DNA from: Breviolum minutum Mf 1.05b.01 | Lineage: Eukaryota > Sar > Dinophyceae > Suessiales > Symbiodiniaceae | Length of the DNA stretch: 64,000 bases | NCBI GenBank assembly: GCA_000507305.1 | Contig: DF239095.1 | Location: forward strand, 269,628 to 333,627 | Reading direction: 5' to 3' | Shown here: positions 46,897-55,972 of the stretch, piece by piece | Layout of the letters: each line of letters begins with the position of its first letter | How positions within the stretch are numbered: the stretch's first letter is position 1 | The notes under the pieces: generated by a model | What the model saw: the letters and a program-made list of their open reading frames with translations, nothing else | Databases searched by the model: none | Told to the model about the DNA's origin: nothing | Position numbers and translations under genes: made by a program

Positions 46897-49651
46897 TCAT
46901 GTTGTGCCCAAGGCTCCTTTGGGCACCAAAGCAGCTGCATCAGTCACCAAGGCAGCTGGCAAATGTCGCAACACTGGCTCTCGCCAGTCTGAATCTGACA
47001 TATATTGCTTGAACCTTGGATAATGTGGCTGCATTTTGACCTTCACAGAAAAAACTGGCTTAAAGATCTTAAAGGCACGTTGCAACTTGATTTCCACAAA
47101 TTGTTAACACTACTTGTACTTTTTGCAGTCTACATCATGAAACACGCCAGGCACCAATTGCCAAATTCCAGCCAGAGAGTGGACATTTGCTAGGATGTAA
47201 AAAACTGTTTGTTGCAAAACTTCTGAGCAAGACATGGGGCCGAACAATGACATCTGAAGAGGATAGCGGTACCCCCAGTTTCTGCCAGAAGTGGCTGTTG
47301 ACACGGGCTGGGTCGATCTGCAAGTTCTCCAATCGATCAAACGCGTATACGTGAGGCGCTCCTGGACCTCCTATGCCTCGCAACTGGTTGCTGGCGCAAA
47401 GAACGTGCAAGTGCTCTTTCCTGCCAAAATGTTCGAAGTGTATGCACAAACTTTGAAACTGATATGTCAAAGATTTATTGAAATACCTATTCACAAAAAC
47501 GATGGCAACAGCATGCCTACCGAATCAACCCACAAACATTGCAATTGTCCTGCAAAAAACAGGTTGCCACAAACTTTGAACTGGTCTTGTGTCAAAGTGG
47601 TCTTTGATCACCTATCCACGAATCAACCTACAAAAAAGCAAGGGTTAGGACAATTCACTAAATCAGTGCTCCAAAAGTCCAACATCTGACTTGGTCGTGC
47701 TGCACCACAATCTTTTGCGGATCATGCGGCCGAATTCCCGGTGAAGAAAGCCATCGGCGCAATGATGCTAAAAAGTCAGAAGGCACGTGCAGATTGTTTT
47801 CGGAATGGAGGTGACCACACAGCATCGAAAAAAACTGGTCCACGTCTTCATGTGAGTGGCCGGACTGGAGCGTCCGGAGCTCCGCCCGGCCCAGTTTTCG
47901 AGCACCCACACACGAACTCAAGAATCTCAGAGTCGTGTTGTTTTTGCATTCCTTTGTAGCATTGTCTCCTTGGACAATGATTTCGGAGCGCCTCAGGTCG
48001 ATCTGTGGACATTGGCTAAGAATATCCAAACAGTGCGCGAGGAGGTCGACAGTGGATGATGAATTTTGTTGCAGACAGGGCTGGCCAATTCCTAACACGA
48101 CTGCATAGCCATGAATGATACAAGCAGTGCAAGTTAGGTTAGGCTTGCAGAAGCTGTCAAACTCCTTGGCATGAGTGGCAAGGGTTTTGGGAAAGACCAG
48201 CTTTCCATGGTCAACCGAATCTAGAATGATTGTGATTGAACATGAGCCATCGCTTTGCATCTGCATTCGAGATAATGCTCTTGCTTTCCAATAACACAGT
48301 CTGTCTGCGTATTGGCGGGCCAAGTGCGCCTGGTAATAACGGAGTTGCTCTTTCCTCGCAGGAATGTTGAAAGTCAGTCGTCGGAGAAGAATGCGGTGTC
48401 GAAGGCATTCGTTGCACTTTGCGTGCTGCGAGCGAGGGCGTATAAGAAGCTTGTCGTGGAAGTGCTCCTCCCATACCTTGGGTTACTAAAACCAACAGCT
48501 CCCTGACTGAGAAGTTGACATACTTTGCTGCTACAAAACTGCATCATGTTCCTCAAGTCGTTGTAGCTATAGAATCTTCAATATCAAATCTGCATCAAAG
48601 TCTAGTTCACATTTTGTGATTCGAAAATGTATGGGCTATCTCCCCGATCGCGCCCACTCCAAGAACAAGATGCACGTGTGAAAAGTTTCCTTCCAATCTG
48701 GAGAGGAGCCTGCTCTGTTTTGCATAATTCCCAGTACAGCCCAATAGTACCTGGTGGTAGAAATTTAATGCCTCGAGTGTATCCTGCACCACCTTCTTCA
48801 TGTTTGCGGAAATGGCGCGGTCTTTTACCACGCCTCTTCAGACATTTCTTGCCAAGCACAAGTTTGACATCGTCTGGTCTTTTGTCCTCAGAAGCTTCTG
48901 GAAGACTCTCTGCTAGGTTGTGATAGCATCGTGTCAGGAATTCTGTCACAGCAGCTCTCTGCTCGTCCAGTTTTGTGTTTGACTGACCTTTTCTGGATAT
49001 GTATCTGCCATCCCCAGGGCATTGACCATCTCTACGGACAGCAGCATTCCGAAGGCGCTGCATGCGTCGTTTCCCAATGCCCAACAACAGCCGATATGAA
49101 GTTTGGCAAATATGCTGCTCATCAATCACAAGCGCTCTTCTCTCATTGGCCTTTGCCATCTTCAGCCAATTAAAAACCTGAAGGGTTCTACATTGATGCT
49201 CAACAGAAACAACAAACTAACACCTTAACACCCAAAAGTCCAGAACATGTTCAACATGGCTTTGGGCGGCAATTACTTGCCAAAACACTGTCATTTTCCA
49301 ATTAATATTGCAAACGTTATACCTTTATTTTCTATCCAGCCAACACCTGACCTCAAGATCTGCTTGACGCTTCTCCATGCAGTGCAACCGGAGACGAATT
49401 TGCAATAGCCTCTGGAAAGCAGCTGGCTCTCGCCAACGTCTACGACAAGCTGATCCCCACTTGCATGAACATGATTTGGCCACAATGGCCTGCAAACGCT
49501 TTGTATGCAGGACAATGTCGTGGCTCTCAGCAAACTTGCGCTTCCGCTGCTGCTGGTGTTGTGGCGCATGATGCTCATCATCTGACAGCGCAACAACTTC
49601 TTCTACAAGTTCCTTCTCATCATCAGAAAGACTGTCGACATCAAGATCCAT
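46897..49651 (-). CDS. DUF7869-like protein, candidate transposase
   Basis: Start chosen at the ATG at 49651 (MDLDVDSLSDDEKELVEEVV); the frame above it opens only with a TTG. Exons are about 49354-49651, 48611-49183, 47668-48484, 47300-47435 and one or more to 46897. In order: an acidic head; CSCKWGSACRRRWRE; ICQTSYRLLLGIGKRRMQRL; a CxxC site in SQHAKCNECLRHR; then an RNase H-like core with the acidic marks ITIILDSVDHGKL, EIIVQGDNATKECKN and SGHSHEDVDQFFS; and the closing GIGGPGAPHVYAFDRL. This is the layout of DUF7869 proteins, which are abundant in dinoflagellates. Three spaced acidic positions on a predicted RNase H fold suit a DDE nuclease, but that is inference. No stop or frameshift interrupts the core. 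Introns are about 90-230 nt. Confidence 0.65.
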
Positions 49652-50291
49652 CCGTTTGGATGGAAGCAATTAAAGGCCATCAGCATCACGCAAAGTCAAG
49701 GAAGAATGCAGAGACAGGACAGGCAAGTTGTTCTGTTGCAATAAAAAATCCAGGGCGAGACTTTACTTTCAAAAAGTATTTTTCTCTTCTGAATGAACGG
49801 TTCAAAAACGACTCTTGATAACCCTTCAAAAGATCTCTGTGGTAAATTTCCAAGACAACTTGTTGTTACAAGAGCTCCACACCTGCAGCATAACAGTGAA
49901 GAAATTTCAAGATTGATTGCTAGGAGTCACCAAAAAGGAAGAGTGACTAACCAGTCAGTCAGTCCAAAGAAAAGCAACATGCTGACATCAAGGCTGCTGC
50001 AAGGTTCACAAGCTCTTAAAATTGTTCAGTCGCTAGGGTTCAAAGAATTGAACTGCAATACATCTTGAAACATCTTCTCCAACCAAATCCGGCCCTGGCC
50101 AACAACTTCTTTACTTTCACTACCTCTGTTTTAACTTGCTTTTTTCCTGCTATCTTAGATTTCAACTATTATGTTGCCGAAACACTTTTGGCAGACTCCA
50201 CACGAGTACGGTCTCGATGCAAGTAATGCAGCAAAGGAAGCGATAAAGAACACTTCCTAAAACGAATTGAATGCAATGATGCCAATTTAAT

Positions 50292-50644
50292 TTAAAAACT
50301 ACTAAAGATCTCATCATCAGAGTCAGCCCCATTGTTGTAGTGGCCTCTCCTTCGCAGCTCGCGCCGCAAGATCTTCGCCAAATCATGGGCTTTTGGAGAT
50401 TTCTGAGTTGGCAAAAGGATCAGCATACGGTGTCAAAATGATGATCAATGTTGTAGGCAACTTTGGGGGGAAACAAATTAAACATCAGCTTTCTATCATA
50501 GCAAAGTGCATGCTGAGCTACACTGTTCATGAGATAGCCATGGCGGTCAAGAAGGCTTTGCAAGCTTGAACTTCGAATGATCAACGCCTGCCGCGCTGCA
50601 GGAGGAAGCACCTTCACACCACATCCATCTTTGACAAGGACCAT
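50292..50644 (-). CDS. Small protein, two exons
   Basis: Exon 1 (50462-50644) opens with ATG in the context GCCATGG and reads MVLVKDGCGVKVLPPAARQA…LFPPK. A 59-nt GT-AG intron (50403-50461) joins it in phase to exon 2 (50292-50402), KSPKAHDLAKILRRELRRRG…DEIFSSF, ending in TAA. The product is about 97 residues with a hydrophobic helical middle and a basic then acidic tail. It may instead be the 3' end of a longer gene. No family recognised. Confidence 0.45.
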
Positions 50645-51219
50645 GGCAAACAGTAAGTCAGTAAGGCGATATCAATTTGGCCCCAAGCTCTTTGACCCAA
50701 AAATGCCTTGATTTCCACAAATCAACAAGTTGGTGGACCAAACTTGCATTGGAATGCCCAAGTACCAAAAATAAATCTGACAGAGCTCACAGTAAAATCT
50801 TAATACCTTCAACTACCCCTTACTTCCCACAGCTTCACAGTGAATTGCAACTGCCTATATGAATTAGTTACTTGCATCAAATCACAGCAGCTGCGTGACA
50901 TCAGTGCGAGGAAAATGACGGCAGTGTGAATCAGTGTTCTGAATTCAGCATTGACAGTGTTAGTGATTCGACTTCCTGGTCTGTGACTTCAATACTTACT
51001 TCAGGAAGCACAAGTTTTATTGTGTGTGTGTGACTTCCATGCGTTCATCTCAGTGAAACAGAAAGTTTCTTCCACTCAACGGATATTCATTTTTATTTTC
51101 ATCTCAAACCTTTGCATTGTCACCTACAGAGCTCTTGGGACAGTATGGGCCAGTCCCAGCGCAATCAATGCAATAAAAACCAAAACTAAGGGGCGCCATG
51201 TTTTGAATCACAGCTGCCC
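50645..51219. other. Spacer between two minus-strand genes
   Basis: No supported gene. A short plus-strand frame starting at the same CCATGG palindrome (MANSKSVRRYQFGPKLFDPK) is too short to trust. Confidence 0.4.
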
Positions 51220-54200
51220 TCACTTGGAAGCTTTGCTCTTCGCACCCTTGACCGCTGTCTTCATCACCTTGACCTTCATGACCGCCTTGGCAGTGTCCTT
51301 GCTGTTTGCCTTCTTGACAGTGACAGCCTTCTTGGCATCAGTCTTCTTGGCGTTTGCTTTTTTCATGACTTTCATTGCCTTCAAGCTCTGCATCTTTTCC
51401 TCATACCACTTGCATTGCTGCGCGTACTCCGACGGGTCGACCTTCTTCCCAAAGGTCAGCACACTTGGCAAGTCAGGGTTGTCATAGTCCATGAAGAACA
51501 CCATGCGGACGCATGTCCCTGCATGAAGACGCTTGATCTCCACGTTGTTGTAGATGATTTTCATGAAGCGCTTCTCCACCTAGGAATTTTTCAAATAATC
51601 AACAGCCACTGCTGACTCAAAGATCAACATAAAAGGCTCAGACAATTGCACAAGATGTATAATCAAAGGATCATGGCTAACCTCTCTCTAAAGGGCACAA
51701 AAGAAGTCAGTGAGTCAGTATCCCTGTCAGTGCACAATTTTTCCCTGTCATGATGATGGTGATGATGACGATGATGATGATGACGATGATGATGATGATG
51801 ATGACGATGATGATGATGACTATGATGGTGATGATGATGATGATGAGGATGATGATGATGATGATGACAATGATGATAAGACGGGTCACATTGGTGAAAA
51901 GCTTGCCAAGCTCCATCTTCGCCCACGCAACAACATCGATCATGCTCTTGGTGTTCTTGAAGTTGATCGTGCGGCCCAACTGCGCACCTGCCTCTGAAGT
52001 CATAGTCATGGCCAAGCTGTTCCGAGGCTTGATCACGTCTTCAAAGGAAATGTTTGCCCGGGGCTCGTGGACATACATGGCCACCGCCCAAACCGAGTCG
52101 TTAGTGACGCCTTGCAATGTGGGTGGCAAACTTGCAAAATTCAAAGTCATTGCTTTCACTCAGACATCGTGATTCAATTCTCCCTTGAAAAAAATCAGAA
52201 GGAAGCAGTGAGTGCTGTCACCAATGCAATTATGACAAAAATCGTATTAAGACGAGGTACGGGACAAAACAATGCCAACGCGACTCTTCATGAACAAGGT
52301 CTGCACAACGCGATACTTGAAGGTCACGCATGGTCCATCAGCAAGGAAGATCTCAGCATTCAAGTTCTTCTCGTTGAAATTCTTCTGCTTGAAGCTGGCC
52401 TGAATCGCTTTGATGAGCTTTGCCGCACCCATTTCTCCGCAAAGCTGCCAGCCACTTGTATCCTCCAAAATGCTGGGGTCGCAAGCAAAGCTTTCGCTGC
52501 AAAACTTGATCTGCACCTTCCGCTCCATGGCAAAAAAAAGGCGTTCACTGATCACTGGTTCGATCTTAAGTTCAAAAGCTCTTGCATCAGGCACAACACA
52601 TCTCAAAATGGACAAGGATTCATGGAAGTCAATATGCACTGAGTTGAAGTCTTTCGAGATGAATTTGGTTGACAACAACTTCACAAACAAAATCACATCT
52701 CAAAATGGACAAGGATCCATGGAAGTCAATCTGCACTGAGTTGAAGTCTTTCGAGATGAATTTGGTTGACAACAACTTCACAAACAAAATCACATCTCAA
52801 AATGGACAAGGATTCATGGAAGTCAATCTGCACTGAGTTGAAGTTTTTCGGGATGAATTTGGTTGACAACAACTTCACAAACACAAATCACGCTCCTCGG
52901 CACGATCCAAGCACTTGAAGGAGGCTGACAATGTGACAAAACAGTACCTAGAGGACCTATGAACTGAAGAATCCTTTTTTAGGCTCGAGTCGCAAGTCGT
53001 GCATTGACACGATTCAAGGCTGCCGCAGCTTCCACTCTTGTGTCAGCTTGTGGAGATTCGTGTAGTAGGCTGCATTTTGGCCGCCCCGAGGACGCTTATA
53101 TCCCCGTTCTATCATATCAATTTGTCGACTGGACAGTCGACCCTCATGTCTATTTGAAAAAACACTGCTGGACTGCGACCACCGCTGCTGCTCATGGACT
53201 TGCTTGCCAGCTGCTGGCCATTCCACTGATGGGCTGCTAGTTTGAGGCGCCACGCTCGTGGATTTGGCAATCTGCTCCACCTTTGGTCTACCAACTTCAC
53301 ATTCAGCTTTGCCACCAACTTCCTGTCCAAGGTCTCTGCTTGAAATTGAGTGACTGGCCGCCCTGGTCGCTGCAAGGTTGGCCCTGATCATGCTCGCAGT
53401 AATGTCCATGTTGCCTGTCCTGACAATCTCATCAAAAACAAGCTTTGACACAGCAGCATCCGCCAAAAGAGAATCTTTCGATTCCATCGACAGCTTCGAA
53501 GGCTCCATCGGCAGCTTCGAAGGCTCCGTGGCTGGAAATCTAATAGAAATAAAAAACGTGATTGCATTCAAGCTGTTAAAGTTCACATGGCCAATTGCGT
53601 TCAACAGAATGATATAATAATTGCAAGTGGTGCCAAAGGAAGAAGCCGACTTGTTGATGATGCGTGATACTCTAGATTGGGGCTCACAACTCACTCACGG
53701 ACTGTAAACCTTGAGCATGGTCCCAACCGAAAAATATGATGAAAGAGCAAATCAATTCGGTTCATTGCGGTGAGACACTCTTACCAGTGGGTTATTTGAA
53801 CTGCCTGTTACTGCAACTGCTTTCGAAAACTTATTGATTTCCCAAACCATTGCAAACATCACAGTTTATACCTTTTAATACTACATGCTGCAAATCCTGC
53901 TACATCGTTCAACGCGTGTGCGCACGCCCGCGCTCACACTGAATCGCGCGCGTATTAAAATCTACGACCCGGTCAAAAACATCACCCACAGACTTTCGCT
54001 TGCTGTCTGAAAAAAACAAAACAAATTGCTGAGCATAGACATCAATTGCTTTCAAAAACTTGAAAAAAATCCCAAACCATCATTGTAATCATCACAGGTC
54101 GTACTTTTTCACTACATGCTGCAAATTTTGCCACCAATTGTTGCAACTGCTTTTCAGTGACTCGTGATAAAATCTACGACCCAGTCAAAAAGTTCACCCA

Positions 54201-54629
54201 CGCACGATCAGACTGTCTGAAGGAAATCAAAACGAATTGCTGATCATAGACATCAAAAGCAAGGACGAATAAAAGTTGATTCGAAACCTGGAAGTCCCAT
54301 TCTTGCACAACATAGTATAAGCTCTCCCAGTGGTTCACATTAGCACCAAGATCTGTCATCCGACTGCCTGTCATCTCTGCTGCCCAATTCTTCAAGGTTT
54401 GAATTGGCCCATCATCTATGTCTGACCACTTCACATCTTGAGACTCATGGGACGTCAGGTAGTGGTTCAGCTTTGGGCATGCACTTCCTAGTGGCAGCCT
54501 CTTGTATTCATCCATTTTCAAAATCTGATCTTTCCTTTCGTCCCGCGAAAGCATCATAGCAGCGATACCAAGTGGAGGACACGCTAGTGTTTTTTCACGA
54601 TAAAAATTGAATCTTGAACCGTCAGCCAT
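51220..54629 (-). CDS. Unassigned multi-exon protein with lysine-alanine-rich tail
   Basis: Start taken at the ATG at 54629 (MADGSRFNFYREKTLACPPL). Coding blocks: about 54290-54629, two small duplicated ones near 53965-54010 and 54180-54225, 53014-53540 (EPSKLPMEPSKLSMESKDSL, then a long polar stretch), 52247-52670 (FFAMERKVQIKFCSESFACD), 51890-52159 (SLPPTLQGVTNDSVWAVAMY) and 51220-51579 (EIKRLHAGTCVRMVFFMDYD). The end is a histone H1-like basic tail rich in K, A and V (KKANAKKTDAKKAVTVKKAN). The intron between the last two exons contains a GAT microsatellite. No domain recognised; the tail suggests nucleic-acid binding. It is the gene nearest the right end of the 19-kb element. Confidence 0.45.
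51750..51880. repeat. Imperfect (GAT)n microsatellite in an intron
   Basis: About 130 bp of GAT/GAC units. It generates spurious poly-Asp, poly-Met, poly-His and poly-Ile frames in all directions; none is a gene. Confidence 0.95.
52598..52888. repeat. 97-bp tandem repeat, three units
   Basis: CATCTCAAAATGGACAAGGA recurs at 52598, 52695 and 52792. Units are about 97% alike, so the array is recent. The leftmost unit overlaps the start of the coding block at 52247-52670, so an exon edge and probably its acceptor site have been triplicated. Confidence 0.92.
53821..54262. repeat. Direct duplication of ~212-229 bp carrying a small exon
   Basis: Two diverged copies share ACTACATGCTGCAAAT, AAATCTACGACCC(A/G)GTCAAAAA and GCATAGACATCAA-like segments in the same order. 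Each copy contains a minus-strand stretch reading VG(D/E)(V/L)FD(R/W)VVDF. Confidence 0.75.
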
Positions 54630-54713
54630 CAGATTGTTCAAAACGACACTCCAAAACAACTGTCATGCAAGTCTCTCAGCAGCACTGAAAACAGTCAGCC
54701 ACACCATGTTAAA

Positions 54714-54728
54714 AGCGGCAAAGCCGCT
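54714..54728. repeat. Palindrome shared with the left end
   Basis: AGCGGCAAAGCCGCT, identical to 36813-36827 and placed at a mirrored position inside the right end of the element. Confidence 0.8.
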
Positions 54729-54741
54729 GAAAACCACAACA

Positions 54742-54785
54742 CCAACACCAACACCAACACCAACACCAACACCACCACCACCACC

Positions 54786-54852
<67 letters not shown>

Positions 54853-54862
54853 GCAGCAGCAC

Positions 54863-54930
<68 letters not shown>

Positions 54931-54945
54931 ACNACCAACAACAAA
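54742..54945. repeat. Compound microsatellite with an N
   Basis: Consecutive blocks of ACCAAC, ACC, ACA and CAGCAA units. The N at 54933 lies in the last block, so the true length is unknown. Poly-Val, poly-Leu and poly-Thr frames across it are artefacts. Confidence 0.95.
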
Positions 54946-55136
54946 GTGTCACAGCTGCATCCAACACAATGACAAGCACATGACAGTAAATTAAAACATA
55001 TCAAAGCTCTACTTTAAATCTACGCAGCAAGATTCCATCCATATTGTTTATAGTAATAGAAAAGTCTCCAATGGACTAAGCTCTATCGATGGAATGAACA
55101 TATTTTTGAGCAAGTCTCAGACACAAGGTGCAATTT

Positions 55137-55352
55137 GCCTGCAATCAGCCAAACTGAAAGAACTTTTTGTCCACAACCCTAAAGGAATCAGTCCCACTTC
55201 ACGTCTCCAACGTCAACGCTAAATGCCACTCACCTTTTGTGTTGGAATAAACTTTTATAATCGTCAACAGCCCATAGATTATGGGTTTTATGGCTATAAA
55301 AAGCAGAACCCCCAGTTGCAAACTAAACCCCCGGATAGAAGGAACAAGCCTT
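55137..55352 (-). repeat. Right terminal inverted repeat of the 19-kb element
   Basis: The reverse complement of 36263-36470, ending GGATAGAAGGAACAAGCCTT. It is followed at once by ACTG (55353-55356). An inner homologous block lies at 55015-55034. Confidence 0.85.
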
Positions 55353-55356
55353 ACTG
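55353..55356. repeat. Target-site duplication ACTG, right copy
   Basis: Matches 36259-36262 across the element. Confidence 0.5.
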
Positions 55357-55408
55357 GCAAACGGCTCAAACTAAGTTCGAAGCAAAAACTAAGGGCTCAG
55401 ACAAACCT

Positions 55409-55972
55409 TCAAACGTTGCTAAGTTCCCCATCAATCCAAGGCACCAAATCAAAATGCGGATTATACCCTAAGCTCCAAGGCACCGATTCCCCAACAGGGA
55501 TACTGAGCTTTGAAATCCAAGGCACAAAAACTACGATCCAACTAGGACCCCAACCTTTCTTTAAGAGACAACCTCTCAGTTTCGCCAAGATAGCAGCCTT
55601 CAGGATGCCATCGGCCAACTTCTGATTATAGAACCCAGTCGCCGTGAAATCAACCTTCGGAAATGGACTGTGGTTCAAACACTTGCAACATCCAAACTTT
55701 CGATGTAGATGTTGACAAAAGGAGAATGCACTTGAACAGAATGTCAATGATTTTCCTGCACCTAAACCATCATGTCCTTTGACACCAGTTTGACACAGAA
55801 AAATCTCACAATTATGTGATAATCGGGCCTTCGTCAAAACCTCACAAGTTTCAGGTCTTTTCCAAATAGAGTTATGGGTTGGGAGTTCAAAGCTACATGC
55901 ATCTCCTTTCAGCAAGTATCTAGGTGTACATGTCATTATCTTAGACCACTCTACCTGCTCATCATCACTCAA
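55409..55972 (-). CDS. Copia C-terminal extension, second part
   Basis: A 187-residue frame whose protein-like part runs from SDDEQVEWSKIMTCTPRYLL through GDACSFELPTHNSIWKRPE and KFGCCKCLNHSPFP to DFTATGFYNQKLADGILKAA; the last 50 residues are probably non-coding. It continues the extension that begins in the previous frame, one base out of register. The preceding frame ends 8 bases inside this one; the TTG listed as a start is not a real start. FELP and the Cys/His cluster may be fold-defining. This could be a degenerate methyltransferase half or a new domain. Confidence 0.55.
   Translation of the reverse strand: MSDDEQVEWSKIMTCTPRYLLKGDACSFELPTHNSIWKRPETCEVLTKARLSHNCEIFLCQTGVKGHDGLGAGKSLTFCSSAFSFCQHLHRKFGCCKCLNHSPFPKVDFTATGFYNQKLADGILKAAILAKLRGCLLKKGWGPSWIVVFVPWISKLSIPVGESVPWSLGYNPHFDLVPWIDGELSNV

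Larger units (their letters stand above)
36263..55352 (-). mobile_element. Candidate giant DNA transposon with cargo genes
   Basis: A 19,090-bp block bounded by near-identical inverted repeats of 208 and 216 bp whose outer ends are exactly AAGGCTTG and CAAGCCTT, flanked by ACTG on both sides. Three homologous blocks occur at each end in mirrored order: the repeat itself, AATCTTGCTGCG(C/T)AGATTTA, and the palindrome AGCGGCAAAGCCGCT. Inside are several intron-rich genes, all on the minus strand, including a DUF7869-like protein with RNase H/DDE-like acidic motifs that could be the transposase. The interior lacks the MITE families found to the left and has short introns. Terminal repeats plus a 4-base target duplication occur in several cut-and-paste superfamilies; I cannot assign one. 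The alternative is two unrelated insertions of one repeat family in opposite orientation. Confidence 0.6.

Noticed and set aside
51663-52172. Poly-Asp, poly-His, poly-Ile and poly-Met proteins
   Set aside because: Generated by the GAT/GAC microsatellite; only the minus-strand part above about 51890 is a plausible exon.
52598-52888. Possible CRISPR-like array
   Set aside because: The 97-bp units are contiguous and nearly identical with no variable spacers; this is a eukaryotic tandem repeat.
54607-55004. Poly-Thr, poly-Val and poly-Leu proteins
   Set aside because: Products of the compound microsatellite.
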